Shown: positions 1 to 8,418 of the stretch, piece after piece
Layout of the letters: every line of letters begins with the position of its first letter
How positions within the stretch are numbered: position 1 is the first letter of the stretch
Assembly (NCBI GenBank): GCA_052389435.1
Contig: JBQTIB010000015.1
Coordinates: forward strand, 7,133 to 71,132
Direction of reading: 5' to 3'
Origin: JBQTKD01 sp052389435
GTDB lineage: Bacteria > Actinomycetota > Actinomycetes > Sporichthyales > Sporichthyaceae
DNA: 64,000 bases
The notes under the pieces: model-generated
The model's input: the letters and a program-made list of their open reading frames with translations, nothing else
What the model was told of the DNA's origin: nothing
Database searches by the model: none
Position numbers and translations under genes: made by a program

Positions 1-2
1 CC

Positions 3-242
3 GACCTACCGGTCGCCGCGCCCAAGACCGACGACGAGTTCGCCGAATGGCTGGACGCCGTCACCGCACCGGAGAACGTTGTCTCCAACATGATCCAGTT
101 CGGGCGCGCCTGGGACGGTTCGCTGAACTACCTGCGGTCCACCGGCAACCTGCACAAGGGGCAGTTCGACATCGGCCCGATGCTGTTGCTCTACTCCGAT
201 GTGGGCCTGGTGCCGCAGCAGGACCAGCCGACCGAAAACTGA
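3..242 (+). CDS. C-terminal end of an unidentified protein (5' end outside the window)
   Basis: The window opens inside a reading frame that runs to a TGA at 240-242; about 79 residues are visible, ending VPQQDQPTEN. The visible part mixes aromatic and polar stretches (FAEWLDAV, GRAWDGSLNYL, MLLLYSDVGLV) and shows no signal peptide, membrane segment or motif that I recognise. Third-position GC bias matches the neighbours, so I take it as a real gene tail. It converges on the minus-strand gene that ends at 244, leaving one base between them. The product cannot be named from what is visible. Confidence 0.6.
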   Translation, partial: DLPVAAPKTDDEFAEWLDAVTAPENVVSNMIQFGRAWDGSLNYLRSTGNLHKGQFDIGPMLLLYSDVGLVPQQDQPTEN

Positions 243-243
243 C

Positions 244-624
244 CTACGGTCGGTTCGATCCGTGGTCGGTGGCCGAGCCGCTGAGGACCCGATCGATTCG
301 CGCGGCGGCCTCGAGGTCCGCGCCCGTCAGATCGCCCGGTTCGACGCCGAGCAGGATCGTGGCCCGATCGCCGGCCTGTTCGACCATGACCTCGGCGTCG
401 GGCCCGACGGCGTTTCGAATTCCCTCTCGCAACGCCTCGAAGCTGGCAGGCTCCACGGCGAAGTCTCGAAACAGCGTCGCGCCACGACGTTCCCAGCCGG
501 GTAGGCCGGCGAGGGCCTCGTCCACCTGCCCGGGGCCCAGCACCGTCGTCCCGCCCGGTCCCGTCTCGGGTAGGGGATTGCCGTGCTGGTCTCGGACCAC
601 CTGTTCGCGCATGCCTTCACGCAT
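244..624 (-). CDS. pterin-4a-carbinolamine dehydratase-like protein lacking the catalytic histidines
   Basis: Residues about 30-120 follow the pattern of the PCD/DCoH fold: LAGLPGWERRGATLFRDF resembles the 'L..l.GW....g..l.r.F' opening, and LTGADLEAAARIDRVL resembles the final 'lT..D..lA..id' helix. The His-His-Pro-Glu/Asp segment that carries the dehydratase chemistry in the family is absent: the corresponding stretch reads PDAEVMVEQAGDRATILLG. This is either a non-catalytic relative or a diverged regulator-like protein. Two starts are possible (ATG at 624 or 612); the second has GAAGG just upstream. It is transcribed away from the HAD gene at 683. Confidence 0.5.
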   Translation of the reverse strand: MREGMREQVVRDQHGNPLPETGPGGTTVLGPGQVDEALAGLPGWERRGATLFRDFAVEPASFEALREGIRNAVGPDAEVMVEQAGDRATILLGVEPGDLTGADLEAAARIDRVLSGSATDHGSNRP

Positions 625-682
625 ACCCCGTCCACAGCCGCGAAACCGTTGTGGGCGCGCCAAGGCGGGTAGGGCCGCTCAC

Positions 683-1441
683 ATGAAACTGGGACTGCCC
701 GACGCCACCGCAGCCTGCCTGTTCGACATGGACGGCGTTTTGACGCGCACCGCGACTCTTCACGCCGCGGCCTGGAAGCAGATGTTCGACGAGTACGACG
801 CCCATTCGGACGCGCCGTTTCCGCCGTTCAAGGTGCCGCGGGACTACGCGCGCTACGTCGACGGCAAGCCGCGCCTGGACGGCACCCGGTCGTTCCTGGC
901 CGCGCGCGGTCTGGAACTGCCCGAGGGCGAGGAGACCGACGCCCCGGGCACGCTCACCGTGTGGGGCCTGTCGAACCGCAAGAACGACCTGGTCCAGGCG
1001 GCCATCGATCGCGGCGAAGTCCGGGTGTATCCGGGCACGGTCCGCTACCTCGCTGCGGTGCGGGCGGCGGGCCTGCCGTGCGCCGTGGTGACCTCGAGCG
1101 CGAACGCCGACGCGATCCTGGCCTCCACCGGGCTCGCCGCCTCCTTCGACGCCCGCATCGACGGGACCGTGGCCAGAGAACGGCGCCTGCCCGGCAAACC
1201 TGCGCCGGACACGTTCCTGGCGGCGGCTCGCGAACTCGGCGCGACGCCTGCGCAGACCGCGGTGTTCGAGGACGCCCTCGCCGGCGTCTCCGCCGGCCGC
1301 GCGGGCGGGTTCGGCTTCGTCGTCGGCGTCGATCGCGCCGAACAGGCCGACGAACTGCGCGCCCACGGCGCCGACCTCGTCGTCGCCGATCTCGCCGATC
1401 TGTTGACGGGGGCCGATCTGCCGGCGGGGGAGGCCCGGTGA
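683..1441 (+). CDS. HAD-family beta-phosphoglucomutase-like hydrolase
   Basis: A 252-residue HAD-IA protein. Motif I is LFDMDGVLTRT near residue 13 (two catalytic aspartates), motif II is VVTSSANA, and motifs III/IV are GKPAPDTF and VFEDALAGVSAG. Proteins of this subgroup convert beta-glucose 1-phosphate to glucose 6-phosphate or act as sugar phosphatases. Its TGA overlaps the GTG start of the following GH65 gene by four bases, so the two are almost certainly co-translated. The same gene pair is known in mycobacteria (Rv3400-Rv3401 type) and fits phosphorolysis of an alpha-glucoside followed by isomerisation of the glucose 1-phosphate released. The exact substrate is inferred. Confidence 0.85.
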   Translation: MKLGLPDATAACLFDMDGVLTRTATLHAAAWKQMFDEYDAHSDAPFPPFKVPRDYARYVDGKPRLDGTRSFLAARGLELPEGEETDAPGTLTVWGLSNRKNDLVQAAIDRGEVRVYPGTVRYLAAVRAAGLPCAVVTSSANADAILASTGLAASFDARIDGTVARERRLPGKPAPDTFLAAARELGATPAQTAVFEDALAGVSAGRAGGFGFVVGVDRAEQADELRAHGADLVVADLADLLTGADLPAGEAR

Positions 1442-3846
1442 TCTGCCAGGACTGCTTCCCCGCCGAGCCGTGGTGCCTGCACGAGACCCGCCTGGACCTG
1501 GGCCTGCTCGGTCAGGCCGAGGCGCTGTTCGCCCTGTCCAACGGGCACATCGGGCTGCGTGGCAACCTCGACGAGGGCGAGCCGCACGGCACGCCCGGCA
1601 GCTACCTGAACTCCCTGTACGAACAGCGGCGGCTGCCCTACGCCGAAGGCGGCTACGGCTACCCGGAGTCGGGCGAGGCGCTGGTCAACGTCCCCAACGG
1701 CAAGCTGATCAGAATCCTGATCGACGACGAACCGTTCGACGTTCGCTACGGCGAACTGCTCGACCACACCCGTCGCCTCGACCTGCGCGCCGGCACGCTG
1801 GAGCGCGTCGCCGAGTGGCGCTCGCCGGCGGGCGACACCGTCCGCATCCGCAGCACCCGCCTGGTGTCGCTGACGCATCGGGCGGTCGCCGCGATTCGCC
1901 TCGACGTCGAAGCCGTGGACCGTCCGGTGCGCGTGGTGCTGCAGTCCGAACTCGTGGCGAACGAGGCGCTTCCGCCCGCAAGCGACGACCCGCGCGTGGC
2001 CGGCGATCTCGCCGCCCCGTTTCTGGCCGAAGACGCGCGCTGCTCGGGCCTGGAGGTCGGCCTGGTCCACTCCACCAAGCTGTCCGGACTGCGCGTCGCG
2101 TCGGCCATGGACCACGAACTGGCCTGCCCCGGCACGTGCGACACCCGAACCGAGGCCGACGGCGACCTCGGCCGCGTCACCGTCAGCACGCGACTGGAGC
2201 CCGGTCAGAGCGTCGAGCTCACCAAGTACCTCGCCTACGGCTGGTCCGCGGTGCGCTCCCTGCCGGCGCTGCGGGACCAGGCCGCCGCCGCGTTGGTCGC
2301 GGCCCGGGACACCGGATGGGACGGGCTGCTCGCCGAACAGGGCGGCTACCTCGCGGACTTCTGGCACCACGCCGACGTGGTCGTGCACGGCAACCCGATC
2401 CTGCAGCAGGCGGTTCGATTCGCGCTGTTCCAGGTGCTGCAGGCCAGTGCCCGGGCGGAGCGTCGTCCCATCGGCGCGAAGGGCCTGACCGGCACGGGCT
2501 ACGACGGCCACTGCTTCTGGGATACCGACACCTTCGTGCTGCCGGTGTTGAGCTACACCGCCCCGGACGCCGCCGCCGATGCGCTCCGCTGGCGCGCCTC
2601 GACGCTGCCGGCGGCCCGGGAGCACGCCCTCTCGCTCGGCCTGGCCGGCGCCGCGTTCCCGTGGCGCACGATCACCGGCGCGGAGTGCTCGGCGTACTGG
2701 CCCGCGGGCACCGCCGCCTTTCACGTCAACGCCGACATCGCCGCGGCTGCGATCCGTCAGGCGCAGGTCACCGGCGACGTCGAGTTCGAACGCGAGGTCG
2801 GGCTGCCCCTGCTGGTGGAGACGGCGCGGCTGTGGCGCTCCCTCGGCCACCACGAGACCGCCGAGGGAGTGGGCCCCTTTCGGATCGACGGGGTGACCGG
2901 TCCCGACGAGTACAGCGCCGTGGCCGACAACAACGTCTACACCAATCTGATGGCCCAACAGAATCTGCTTGCCGCCGTCGACGTCGTGCAGCGCCACCGG
3001 GACGCGGCGGAGCAGTTGGACGTGACGGAGAACGAACTGCAGGCCTGGGGGAGGGCCGCCGAGGCGATGACCATTCCCTGGGACGAGGAACTGGGAGTGC
3101 ACCCCCAGTCGGAGAACTTCACCAGGTACGCCGCGCTGGACTTCGCGGCGCTGCGGCCGGAGAACTACCCGCTGATGCTCTCCATGCCCTACGTGCAGCT
3201 CTACCGACGCCAGGTGGTCAAACAGGCCGATCTCGTCCTGGCCATGCACCTGCGCCCCGATGCGTTCACCGCGGAGCAGAAGCGGCGCAACTTCGAGTAC
3301 TACGAGGCGATCACCGTGCGCGACTCCTCGCTTTCGGCGGCGACCCAGGCCGTCCTGGCCGCCGAGGTCGGTCACCTGGACCTGGCCTTGGACTACGCCT
3401 GCGAAACGGCGCTGATCGACCTGCGCAACCTCGCCGACAACACCGACAACGGGCTGCACCTCGCGGCGCTGGCGGGGACGTGGACCGCCCTGGTCGGCGG
3501 CTTCGGCGGGCTGCGGGATCACGGTGGGGAGTTGAACTTCGCTCCCAGGCTGCCTGCGGCACTGCCTGGTTTGGACTTCGCCGTGCGCTACCGCGGAGCC
3601 CGTCTGCAGGTGCAGGTGCGACCCGAGAAGGCCGGCTACCTCCTACTCGAGCGCGACCGAGTACTGCGGATCCGCCACCACGGCGAGCCGGTGGATCTGG
3701 CACCAGGTCAGGAACTGGTGCTGCCGGTTCCCGCCGCGCCCGCCCTTCCTCGTCCTGCGCAACCTGCCGGCCGGCAACCGGCGATTGTGCACGGCGGCGA
3801 AGGGTGCGAGGCACACAATCGGGGAATGGGCGGGACGAGCGGCTGA
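1438..3846 (+). CDS. glycoside hydrolase family 65 disaccharide phosphorylase (trehalose/maltose/kojibiose type)
   Basis: An 802-residue protein, the usual size for GH65. The order is an N-terminal beta-sandwich (about 1-260), a helical linker, an (alpha/alpha)6 catalytic barrel (about 320-690) and a C-terminal beta domain. Signatures are FWDTDTFVLPV, TGPDEYSA with the likely general acid Glu491, and RDSSLSAATQ from Arg628, the phosphate-contact loop. The phosphate loop argues for a phosphorylase rather than a hydrolase; which glucobiose is cleaved cannot be told by eye. The GTG start has GGGGGAGG upstream and overlaps the stop of the beta-phosphoglucomutase gene. A strong hairpin follows at 3870-3907. 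Confidence 0.85.
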   Translation: MICQDCFPAEPWCLHETRLDLGLLGQAEALFALSNGHIGLRGNLDEGEPHGTPGSYLNSLYEQRRLPYAEGGYGYPESGEALVNVPNGKLIRILIDDEPFDVRYGELLDHTRRLDLRAGTLERVAEWRSPAGDTVRIRSTRLVSLTHRAVAAIRLDVEAVDRPVRVVLQSELVANEALPPASDDPRVAGDLAAPFLAEDARCSGLEVGLVHSTKLSGLRVASAMDHELACPGTCDTRTEADGDLGRVTVSTRLEPGQSVELTKYLAYGWSAVRSLPALRDQAAAALVAARDTGWDGLLAEQGGYLADFWHHADVVVHGNPILQQAVRFALFQVLQASARAERRPIGAKGLTGTGYDGHCFWDTDTFVLPVLSYTAPDAAADALRWRASTLPAAREHALSLGLAGAAFPWRTITGAECSAYWPAGTAAFHVNADIAAAAIRQAQVTGDVEFEREVGLPLLVETARLWRSLGHHETAEGVGPFRIDGVTGPDEYSAVADNNVYTNLMAQQNLLAAVDVVQRHRDAAEQLDVTENELQAWGRAAEAMTIPWDEELGVHPQSENFTRYAALDFAALRPENYPLMLSMPYVQLYRRQVVKQADLVLAMHLRPDAFTAEQKRRNFEYYEAITVRDSSLSAATQAVLAAEVGHLDLALDYACETALIDLRNLADNTDNGLHLAALAGTWTALVGGFGGLRDHGGELNFAPRLPAALPGLDFAVRYRGARLQVQVRPEKAGYLLLERDRVLRIRHHGEPVDLAPGQELVLPVPAAPALPRPAQPAGRQPAIVHGGEGCEAHNRGMGGTSG

Positions 3847-3869
3847 GCGCCGCTGCTCGCCTCGAGCTT

Positions 3870-3907
3870 CCGCCCGGGCCCGCCACCGTGCCGGTGGGCC
3901 CGGGCGG
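3870..3907 (+). terminator. hairpin terminator after the GH65 gene
   Basis: A 12-bp perfect stem (CCGCCCGGGCCC paired with its complement) encloses a loop that can itself pair ACCG with CGGT. It starts 24 bases after the GH65 stop and is followed by AATT rather than a long T run, which is usual for high-GC actinobacteria. Confidence 0.6.
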
Positions 3908-3941
3908 AATTGGCTCCGCTCGAACCGGGTAGGAGACCGCC

Positions 3942-4142
3942 ATGACCACGCCCACCCCACCGAGTCCGAATCCCGACGTCACGCCGCCGCCCGATCCGGT
4001 GCCCGACCCGACGCCGGGTCCCCAGCCGATTCCGGAGCCCGGGACCACTCCACCCCCGCCTGCGCCGACTCCTCCGGTCCCCGGCCCGGGCATCGACCCT
4101 CCCGCACCGATCCCGGGTCCCCCGCAGCCCGACCTTCCCTGA
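3942..4142 (+). CDS. 66-residue proline-rich protein of unknown function
   Basis: After MTTPTPPSPN the protein is almost only Pro, Thr, Gly, Asp and Pro-containing repeats (PDPVPDPTPG, PPAPTPPVPGPG). It has no signal peptide, no hydrophobic segment and no cysteine. AGGAG lies 8 bases before the ATG, and a strong bidirectional hairpin follows the stop, so it looks like an expressed small gene. Extended polyproline proteins of this kind are common in actinobacteria as disordered or wall-spanning peptides, but nothing here gives a function. A spurious frame in GC-rich DNA remains possible. Confidence 0.5.
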   Translation: MTTPTPPSPNPDVTPPPDPVPDPTPGPQPIPEPGTTPPPPAPTPPVPGPGIDPPAPIPGPPQPDLP

Positions 4143-4148
4143 CGCCGA

Positions 4149-4178
4149 AAACGCCGCGCCCGTTCGGGCGCGGCGTTT
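4149..4178. terminator. bidirectional terminator between convergent genes
   Basis: A 13-bp perfect stem (AAACGCCGCGCCC and its complement) with a GTTC loop. The A run on one side and T run on the other let it terminate both the proline-rich gene and the minus-strand DUF5709 gene that ends at 4208. Confidence 0.85.
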
Positions 4179-4207
4179 CCCGCGCAATGCCGGCCGCCGG
4201 CCGAGAG

Positions 4208-4687
4208 TCAGCGTCCGTCGTCCTCGGGCGGCGGCACCGGTCGCTGGTCGTCGGGAAAGGTCACCTCGTCCTCGATGACGTGTACCGCCGCCTCCTCCGC
4301 GGACGCGCCCGCGCCGTCGATTCCGATGTCGGTTGCGTACATGTCCTTGTCGGTGTCGGTGCGCGCGCCGGCGTCGTCTTCGACCAGCCGACCGGCACGG
4401 GCGGCGCCGACCTCGCCGCGCACGCTCTCGCCGACACCGGCGTTGGCCCCGGAGTACTCGGGCTCCTCCTGCCGCAACCGTTGCTCCAGGGACTCCCCCC
4501 GAGCCTCCTCGGCCTCGGTGTTGCCGTAGCGCTGACCGGCCGACCACTTCTCGGGCGGGGAGTAGCCCTCGTCCAGGGGCTGCTCGAGGCCGCGGTCGTC
4601 GGTCAGGGCGTCGCCGAAGGCCTGTGGCTGATCCTCGGTGTCGACGCTGTAGCCGTGGTAGGTCTCCTTCTCGCCCTGCTCGGGCAT
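4208..4687 (-). CDS. DUF5709 domain protein
   Basis: A 159-residue acidic, soluble protein with the DUF5709 pattern: an opening that contains EDQPQAFGDALTDDRG, then LDEGYSPPEKW and the helical GESLEQRLRQEEPEY, ending in a Glu/Asp-rich tail. No membrane segment or signal is present. Function of the family is unknown; it is widespread in actinobacteria. The ATG is preceded by GGAGGTGC. It starts 13 bases after the stop of the short-chain dehydrogenase and is probably the last gene of a three-gene operon with that gene and the hemerythrin-esterase. Confidence 0.8.
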   Translation of the reverse strand: MPEQGEKETYHGYSVDTEDQPQAFGDALTDDRGLEQPLDEGYSPPEKWSAGQRYGNTEAEEARGESLEQRLRQEEPEYSGANAGVGESVRGEVGAARAGRLVEDDAGARTDTDKDMYATDIGIDGAGASAEEAAVHVIEDEVTFPDDQRPVPPPEDDGR

Positions 4688-4700
4688 GGTGCACCTCCAG

Positions 4701-5684
4701 TTAGGAAGCCGAGGCGACCGGCTTGCCTGCCGCCAGCGCTTCGACGTGTGCGATGAGCTCGGCGCGGACCTGCGGCGAGTCGGGTCCCGCACCGGGGACC
4801 GGAAGGGTCTTGGGCCGAGAACGCCGGTCGTGCCAGAACAGCCCCGTGCTCGTTGCCGGTTCGGGGGCGGCGCCGAGCCACACCACGGTGTCCGCACCCT
4901 GCTCGGGGTTGCGGATGATGGGCCTGGTCACCGCGCGGAACACCGGCATCCAGTTCTGCACGCCCTTGGTGTCGGCCCACCCGGGGTGCATCGTGTGTAC
5001 GACGATTCCCCTGTCGGCAAGGCGTTTGGCCCACTCGTCGCCGACGATCGTCTGCTCGCGCTTGGTTCGCGCGTAGATCTTCTTCGGCGAGTAGGAGTCC
5101 TTCTCCGACTGCGGGTCCCCGGCGGGAACGCGCTGCCCGTACTGCCCGCCGGAGCTGACGTTGATCACGCGCCCCGGCGGGTTGCGTTCCAGTAGCGGGC
5201 TCAGGCCCTCGATCAGCAGCCACGGTGCGAGGACGTGGGTGGCAAAGGTCAATTCGACTCCGTCGACGGTGCGCGTTCGCTCGTCCGGCATGACGCCCGC
5301 GTTGTTCACCAGGACGTCGAGACGATCGGCCTGCTCGAGCAACTGGGCGAGGAGTGCGCCCGCGCCGGCGCGGGTGCTGATGTCGTGGCCGAGCGGACGC
5401 ACGTCCGCCGACGGCACGGCGGCGCAGATCTGGCGCACCGCGTCGTCGGCCCTCTCGGCATTGCGTCCGCCGGCCCAGACCAGCGCTCCGAGGCGCGCGA
5501 AGCCGATCGCAGCGGCGAGCCCGAGACCCGAGGCGGCACCGGTCACCAGCACGGCCTTGCCGTCCATGCGCGGCGGATCCTGCGGCCAACCCGGCAGGCG
5601 CCGGCGCACGGCCAGGCCCACGTTTCCGTAGCCGAGGACCACGCTGCGGTCCAGGGCGGTATCGACGATCGATGGCAGTCCCAC
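4701..5684 (-). CDS. SDR-family oxidoreductase (DHRS12-like)
   Basis: A 327-residue classical short-chain dehydrogenase preceded by an unusual 40-residue leader. The cofactor motif is VLVTGAASGLGLA (TGxxxGxG), followed by VNNAG, the serine in INVSSGG and the catalytic YARTK. The GGR after beta-strand 2 suggests NADP preference. The long leader and the DSYSPKKIYARTKREQ segment resemble dehydrogenase/reductase member 12 proteins, whose substrates are unknown. GTG start with GGGAGAG upstream. It lies 15 bases after the hemerythrin-esterase gene and 13 before DUF5709, so one transcript is likely. Confidence 0.8.
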   Translation of the reverse strand: MGLPSIVDTALDRSVVLGYGNVGLAVRRRLPGWPQDPPRMDGKAVLVTGAASGLGLAAAIGFARLGALVWAGGRNAERADDAVRQICAAVPSADVRPLGHDISTRAGAGALLAQLLEQADRLDVLVNNAGVMPDERTRTVDGVELTFATHVLAPWLLIEGLSPLLERNPPGRVINVSSGGQYGQRVPAGDPQSEKDSYSPKKIYARTKREQTIVGDEWAKRLADRGIVVHTMHPGWADTKGVQNWMPVFRAVTRPIIRNPEQGADTVVWLGAAPEPATSTGLFWHDRRSRPKTLPVPGAGPDSPQVRAELIAHVEALAAGKPVASAS

Positions 5685-5699
5685 GTGTAGCTCTCCCGG

Positions 5700-7268
5700 T
5701 TAGACGGTCGCGTGCGCCAGGTGGGCGAGCACGTGCTGTGCCGCCTCCTGCTGGGCCAATTCTGCTGCGTCGAGCACCGCCGCGGCGCCGAAGAACTCGT
5801 GCATCATTCCCTCGAAGCGGCGCACGGAGACCGGCACTCCGGCCTCGTAGAGGTTCCGGCCGAACTCTTCGCCCTGATCGCGCAGCACGTCGCGGTCGTC
5901 GGTGAGGATGAGGGTCGGCGGCATCGAGGCGAGTTGCTGCTGCGGAATGGACAGCAGGTTCACCCGCGGGTCCAGCGCCGCGTTCGGCACGCCCTTGAAG
6001 GCGTGCATCGCCATCCACGACAGCAACGGCCGGTTCAACGGGCGGGCGTCGGCCGCGTCGGCCATCGACTCGCCGAACGGCTCGCCCGTGGTCAACGGGT
6101 AGACGAGAACCTGCGAGGTGGGCAGGGGATCGCCCGCCACGTGCAGCGACCAGCAGGTGGCCGCCGCCATGGTGCCGCCGACGGACTCCCCGCCGATGGC
6201 GAGGCGATCGACGTGCCCGCCGAGGGATTCGGCGTTCTGTCGCAGCCAGTTCCAGCCCGCCAGGACGTCGTCGTGCGCGGCCGGGAACACGTGCTCCGGT
6301 GCCTTGCGGTAGGCGGGCGACACGACGATGGCACCGATCTTGTTCGCCAAGCCGCGGCACGATGCGTCGTAGGTGTCGACGTCGAACAGCACCCAGCCAC
6401 CGCCGTGGATCCAGTACAGGATCGGCATCGGGCCGGTCCCCCGCACCCGGTCTTCGGCGGGGGTGTAGATCCGCATCGTCAACTCCCCGCCGGGTCCGGC
6501 GATGCGCACGTCCGCCACGCCGGCCACGGGTTCGCGCTCCACCGGACGTCCGTCCGCGAGAAGAACCCGCTCCACCGCGTCCGCCAGAGTCGGCTGACGA
6601 CGGGCTGCGGCCGGTTCGAGGATCTCCGGCGGCAGCGGCTCGAGTTCGGCGAAGGCGTCCAGGAGCCGCTGGGCCTGCGGGTCGAGGCTGCCGGAGGCGT
6701 CCGTTGCCAAGTGCCTGCTGCGCCCGGATGCCCTGTCCCGCAGGCGGTCGAGCAGTTTGACGATCGGGTCGGTCACCATGTGCCCGCCCTCGGAGGAGGG
6801 GCCCATCGGATGGGGGCGGCTCGGGGCCGCGCGCTTGGCCGCGATGAACCGCTCGCCGAGTTCGCCCATCGAGGGAGCACCGACCTTCTCCCGCAGCCTC
6901 GGCAGAAGGTGTTGTTCCTCCTGCGTGCTCTGGTCCCGTACGGCCGCGATCAGTTCGGCGAGCGAGCGCTCGAACAGGTCGTCGCCGGGCTGATGGTCCG
7001 TCAGCGACAGGAGCAGGTTTTTGGCCTGTAGGTCTTCGGTGCGCCCGGCGTCGGCGGCGTCGTCGAACCCGGCCTCGGCCAGCGCCGGGTAGAGCACGCG
7101 CTCCTTTGCATCGGCGTGCAGCGACATGTCGAAGACGAGCTGGTCGGCCTGCGTCCGGCGGTTCCCACGGCCCGCCTCCAGGTGCTGGAAGCGGCGTTCG
7201 AGGACCGCGTGGTCGTCGGCCATCATCTGATCGATGTCCCCCGGAAGGATGGCGTGCTGCAGAGGCAT
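5700..7268 (-). CDS. fusion of a hemerythrin HHE domain and an alpha/beta-hydrolase (HSL-type esterase)
   Basis: One uninterrupted 522-residue frame. Residues about 8-150 are an HHE hemerythrin domain (DDHAVLERRF, SLHADAKERVLYPAL, STQEEQHLLPRL supply the His/Glu ligands of a di-iron centre). It continues through the usual hemerythrin tail (RPHPMGPSSEGG ... LLDRLRDRASG) with no stop into a hormone-sensitive-lipase-type esterase: HGGGW near residue 288 (oxyanion hole), GGESVGG with the nucleophile near Ser362, and MMHEFFG with the histidine. ATG 7268 has GAGGAGCC upstream. An internal ATG at 6779 exists, but it lies inside the hemerythrin tail motif and lacks a convincing ribosome site. First gene of an operon; substrate unknown. 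Confidence 0.75.
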   Translation of the reverse strand: MPLQHAILPGDIDQMMADDHAVLERRFQHLEAGRGNRRTQADQLVFDMSLHADAKERVLYPALAEAGFDDAADAGRTEDLQAKNLLLSLTDHQPGDDLFERSLAELIAAVRDQSTQEEQHLLPRLREKVGAPSMGELGERFIAAKRAAPSRPHPMGPSSEGGHMVTDPIVKLLDRLRDRASGRSRHLATDASGSLDPQAQRLLDAFAELEPLPPEILEPAAARRQPTLADAVERVLLADGRPVEREPVAGVADVRIAGPGGELTMRIYTPAEDRVRGTGPMPILYWIHGGGWVLFDVDTYDASCRGLANKIGAIVVSPAYRKAPEHVFPAAHDDVLAGWNWLRQNAESLGGHVDRLAIGGESVGGTMAAATCWSLHVAGDPLPTSQVLVYPLTTGEPFGESMADAADARPLNRPLLSWMAMHAFKGVPNAALDPRVNLLSIPQQQLASMPPTLILTDDRDVLRDQGEEFGRNLYEAGVPVSVRRFEGMMHEFFGAAAVLDAAELAQQEAAQHVLAHLAHATV

Positions 7269-7332
7269 GGCGGGCTCCTCGGCTCGGCGGGCGGGCTTGG
7301 ATGCCTTCTCCGTACCCGCTGGAGGGACCGAG

Positions 7333-7354
7333 TACCCCCGCGGCCGCGGGGGTA
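7333..7354. promoter_or_regulatory. perfect 22-bp palindrome in a divergent promoter region
   Basis: A perfect palindrome with arms TACCCCCGCGG and its complement sits in the 96-base gap between the hemerythrin-esterase operon (minus) and the epimerase (plus). Its outer TACCC/GGGTA ends match the copper-type palindromes found elsewhere in this window, though here they are separated by 12 bases. Probably an operator acting on one or both genes. Confidence 0.5.
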
Positions 7355-7364
7355 GGCGGAGGCG

Positions 7365-8375
7365 ATGACTGGTTTGACAATCGCCGTCACCGGCGCCTCC
7401 GGCAACCTCGGCACCGCCCTGCTGCGGACCCTGAACGATCGCGGTCACGACACCGTCGGCATCTGCCGGCGACCGCCCGAGGCGGGCCCGCCGTACGAAC
7501 GCACCCGCTGGGTTTCGCTGGACCTCTCCTCGCCGGACGTGGACGGACCGCTGCTCGACGCCTTCGAGGGGGTCGACGCGGTGGTGCATCTGGCGTGGAT
7601 CATCCAGCCCGCGCGGGACGTCCCGTACATGCGACGACTGAACCTGGGCGGCACCCGATCGGTGCTCGACGCGACCACGGCCGCAGGAGTCGAGCAGTTC
7701 GTTCACATGTCCTCCTCCGCCGTCTACGCACCGGCGGCCGGGCCGGTCGCCGAGTCGTGGCAGACCACCGGCGTTCCGACCTCCGAATACAGCCGGCAGA
7801 AGGTCGCCGCCGAAGGTCTGGTCGACGACTGGATGCGCCGCAATCCGGACATGGTCGTGGCCCGCATGCGGCCCACGATCGTCACCCAGCAGGCCGCCGC
7901 GGCGGAGATCGCCGCGTACTTCCTCGGCCGGCTGGCCCCGCCCATCGCGGTTCGCGCGGCACGCCGGTGGCTGCCGGTTCTGCCGGTTCCGCGCGGGCTC
8001 GAGTTGCAGTTCGTCCACGCCGCAGACGTCGCCCAGGCGATCTGCACGGCGCTGGAACGGCGCGCCCTCGGCGCCTTCAACCTCGCGGCGGACAACCTCG
8101 ACGCGCAGGGACTGGCGGACGCGATCCGCGCCCGGGCGATCGAGGTGCCCGCGGCGCCGGTGCGCGCCCTGGTGGGCGTGGCCGGCCGGGCGCGGCTCGT
8201 TCCCATCGACCAGGGGTGGTTCGACGTCGCCATGCGCCTGCCCACCCTCGATACGACCCGGGCGCGGCGCGTGCTCGATTGGCGGCCCACCCACTCCTCC
8301 GGCCAGGCGGCGGCGGAGTTGGCGACCGCGATGGCCGCCGGCGTCGACGGCCCCAGCCCCGCCCTCACGGGCTGA
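7365..8375 (+). CDS. NAD(P)-dependent epimerase/dehydratase
   Basis: A 336-residue extended SDR. The N-terminal cofactor motif is AVTGASGNLGTALLR (GxxGxxG), followed by DAVVHLAW, SSSAVYAP and the catalytic YSRQK. The C-terminal half contains QFVHAADVAQAI and FNLAADN, typical of nucleotide-sugar epimerase-like proteins, but no substrate-specific residue is recognisable. The ATG is preceded by GGAGG at short spacing. It diverges from the hemerythrin-esterase operon and runs in the same direction as the alcohol dehydrogenase 43 bases downstream. Confidence 0.8.
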   Translation: MTGLTIAVTGASGNLGTALLRTLNDRGHDTVGICRRPPEAGPPYERTRWVSLDLSSPDVDGPLLDAFEGVDAVVHLAWIIQPARDVPYMRRLNLGGTRSVLDATTAAGVEQFVHMSSSAVYAPAAGPVAESWQTTGVPTSEYSRQKVAAEGLVDDWMRRNPDMVVARMRPTIVTQQAAAAEIAAYFLGRLAPPIAVRAARRWLPVLPVPRGLELQFVHAADVAQAICTALERRALGAFNLAADNLDAQGLADAIRARAIEVPAAPVRALVGVAGRARLVPIDQGWFDVAMRLPTLDTTRARRVLDWRPTHSSGQAAAELATAMAAGVDGPSPALTG

Positions 8376-8418
8376 ACACCGCCTCTCCGAGCAGGTTCTA
8401 CGAGCAGGGAGATCCACT

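Noticed and set aside
1045..3522. Very long open frame antisense to the GH65 gene
   Set aside because: It mirrors a gene with clear catalytic motifs; GC-rich third positions create long antisense frames, and its composition is Arg/Gln/Val-rich with no family pattern.
5700..6779. Separate esterase gene starting at ATG 6779
   Set aside because: The ATG lies within the conserved hemerythrin tail, has no convincing ribosome site, and there is no stop before it; the fusion reading is favoured, but the short form is kept as an alternative to test.
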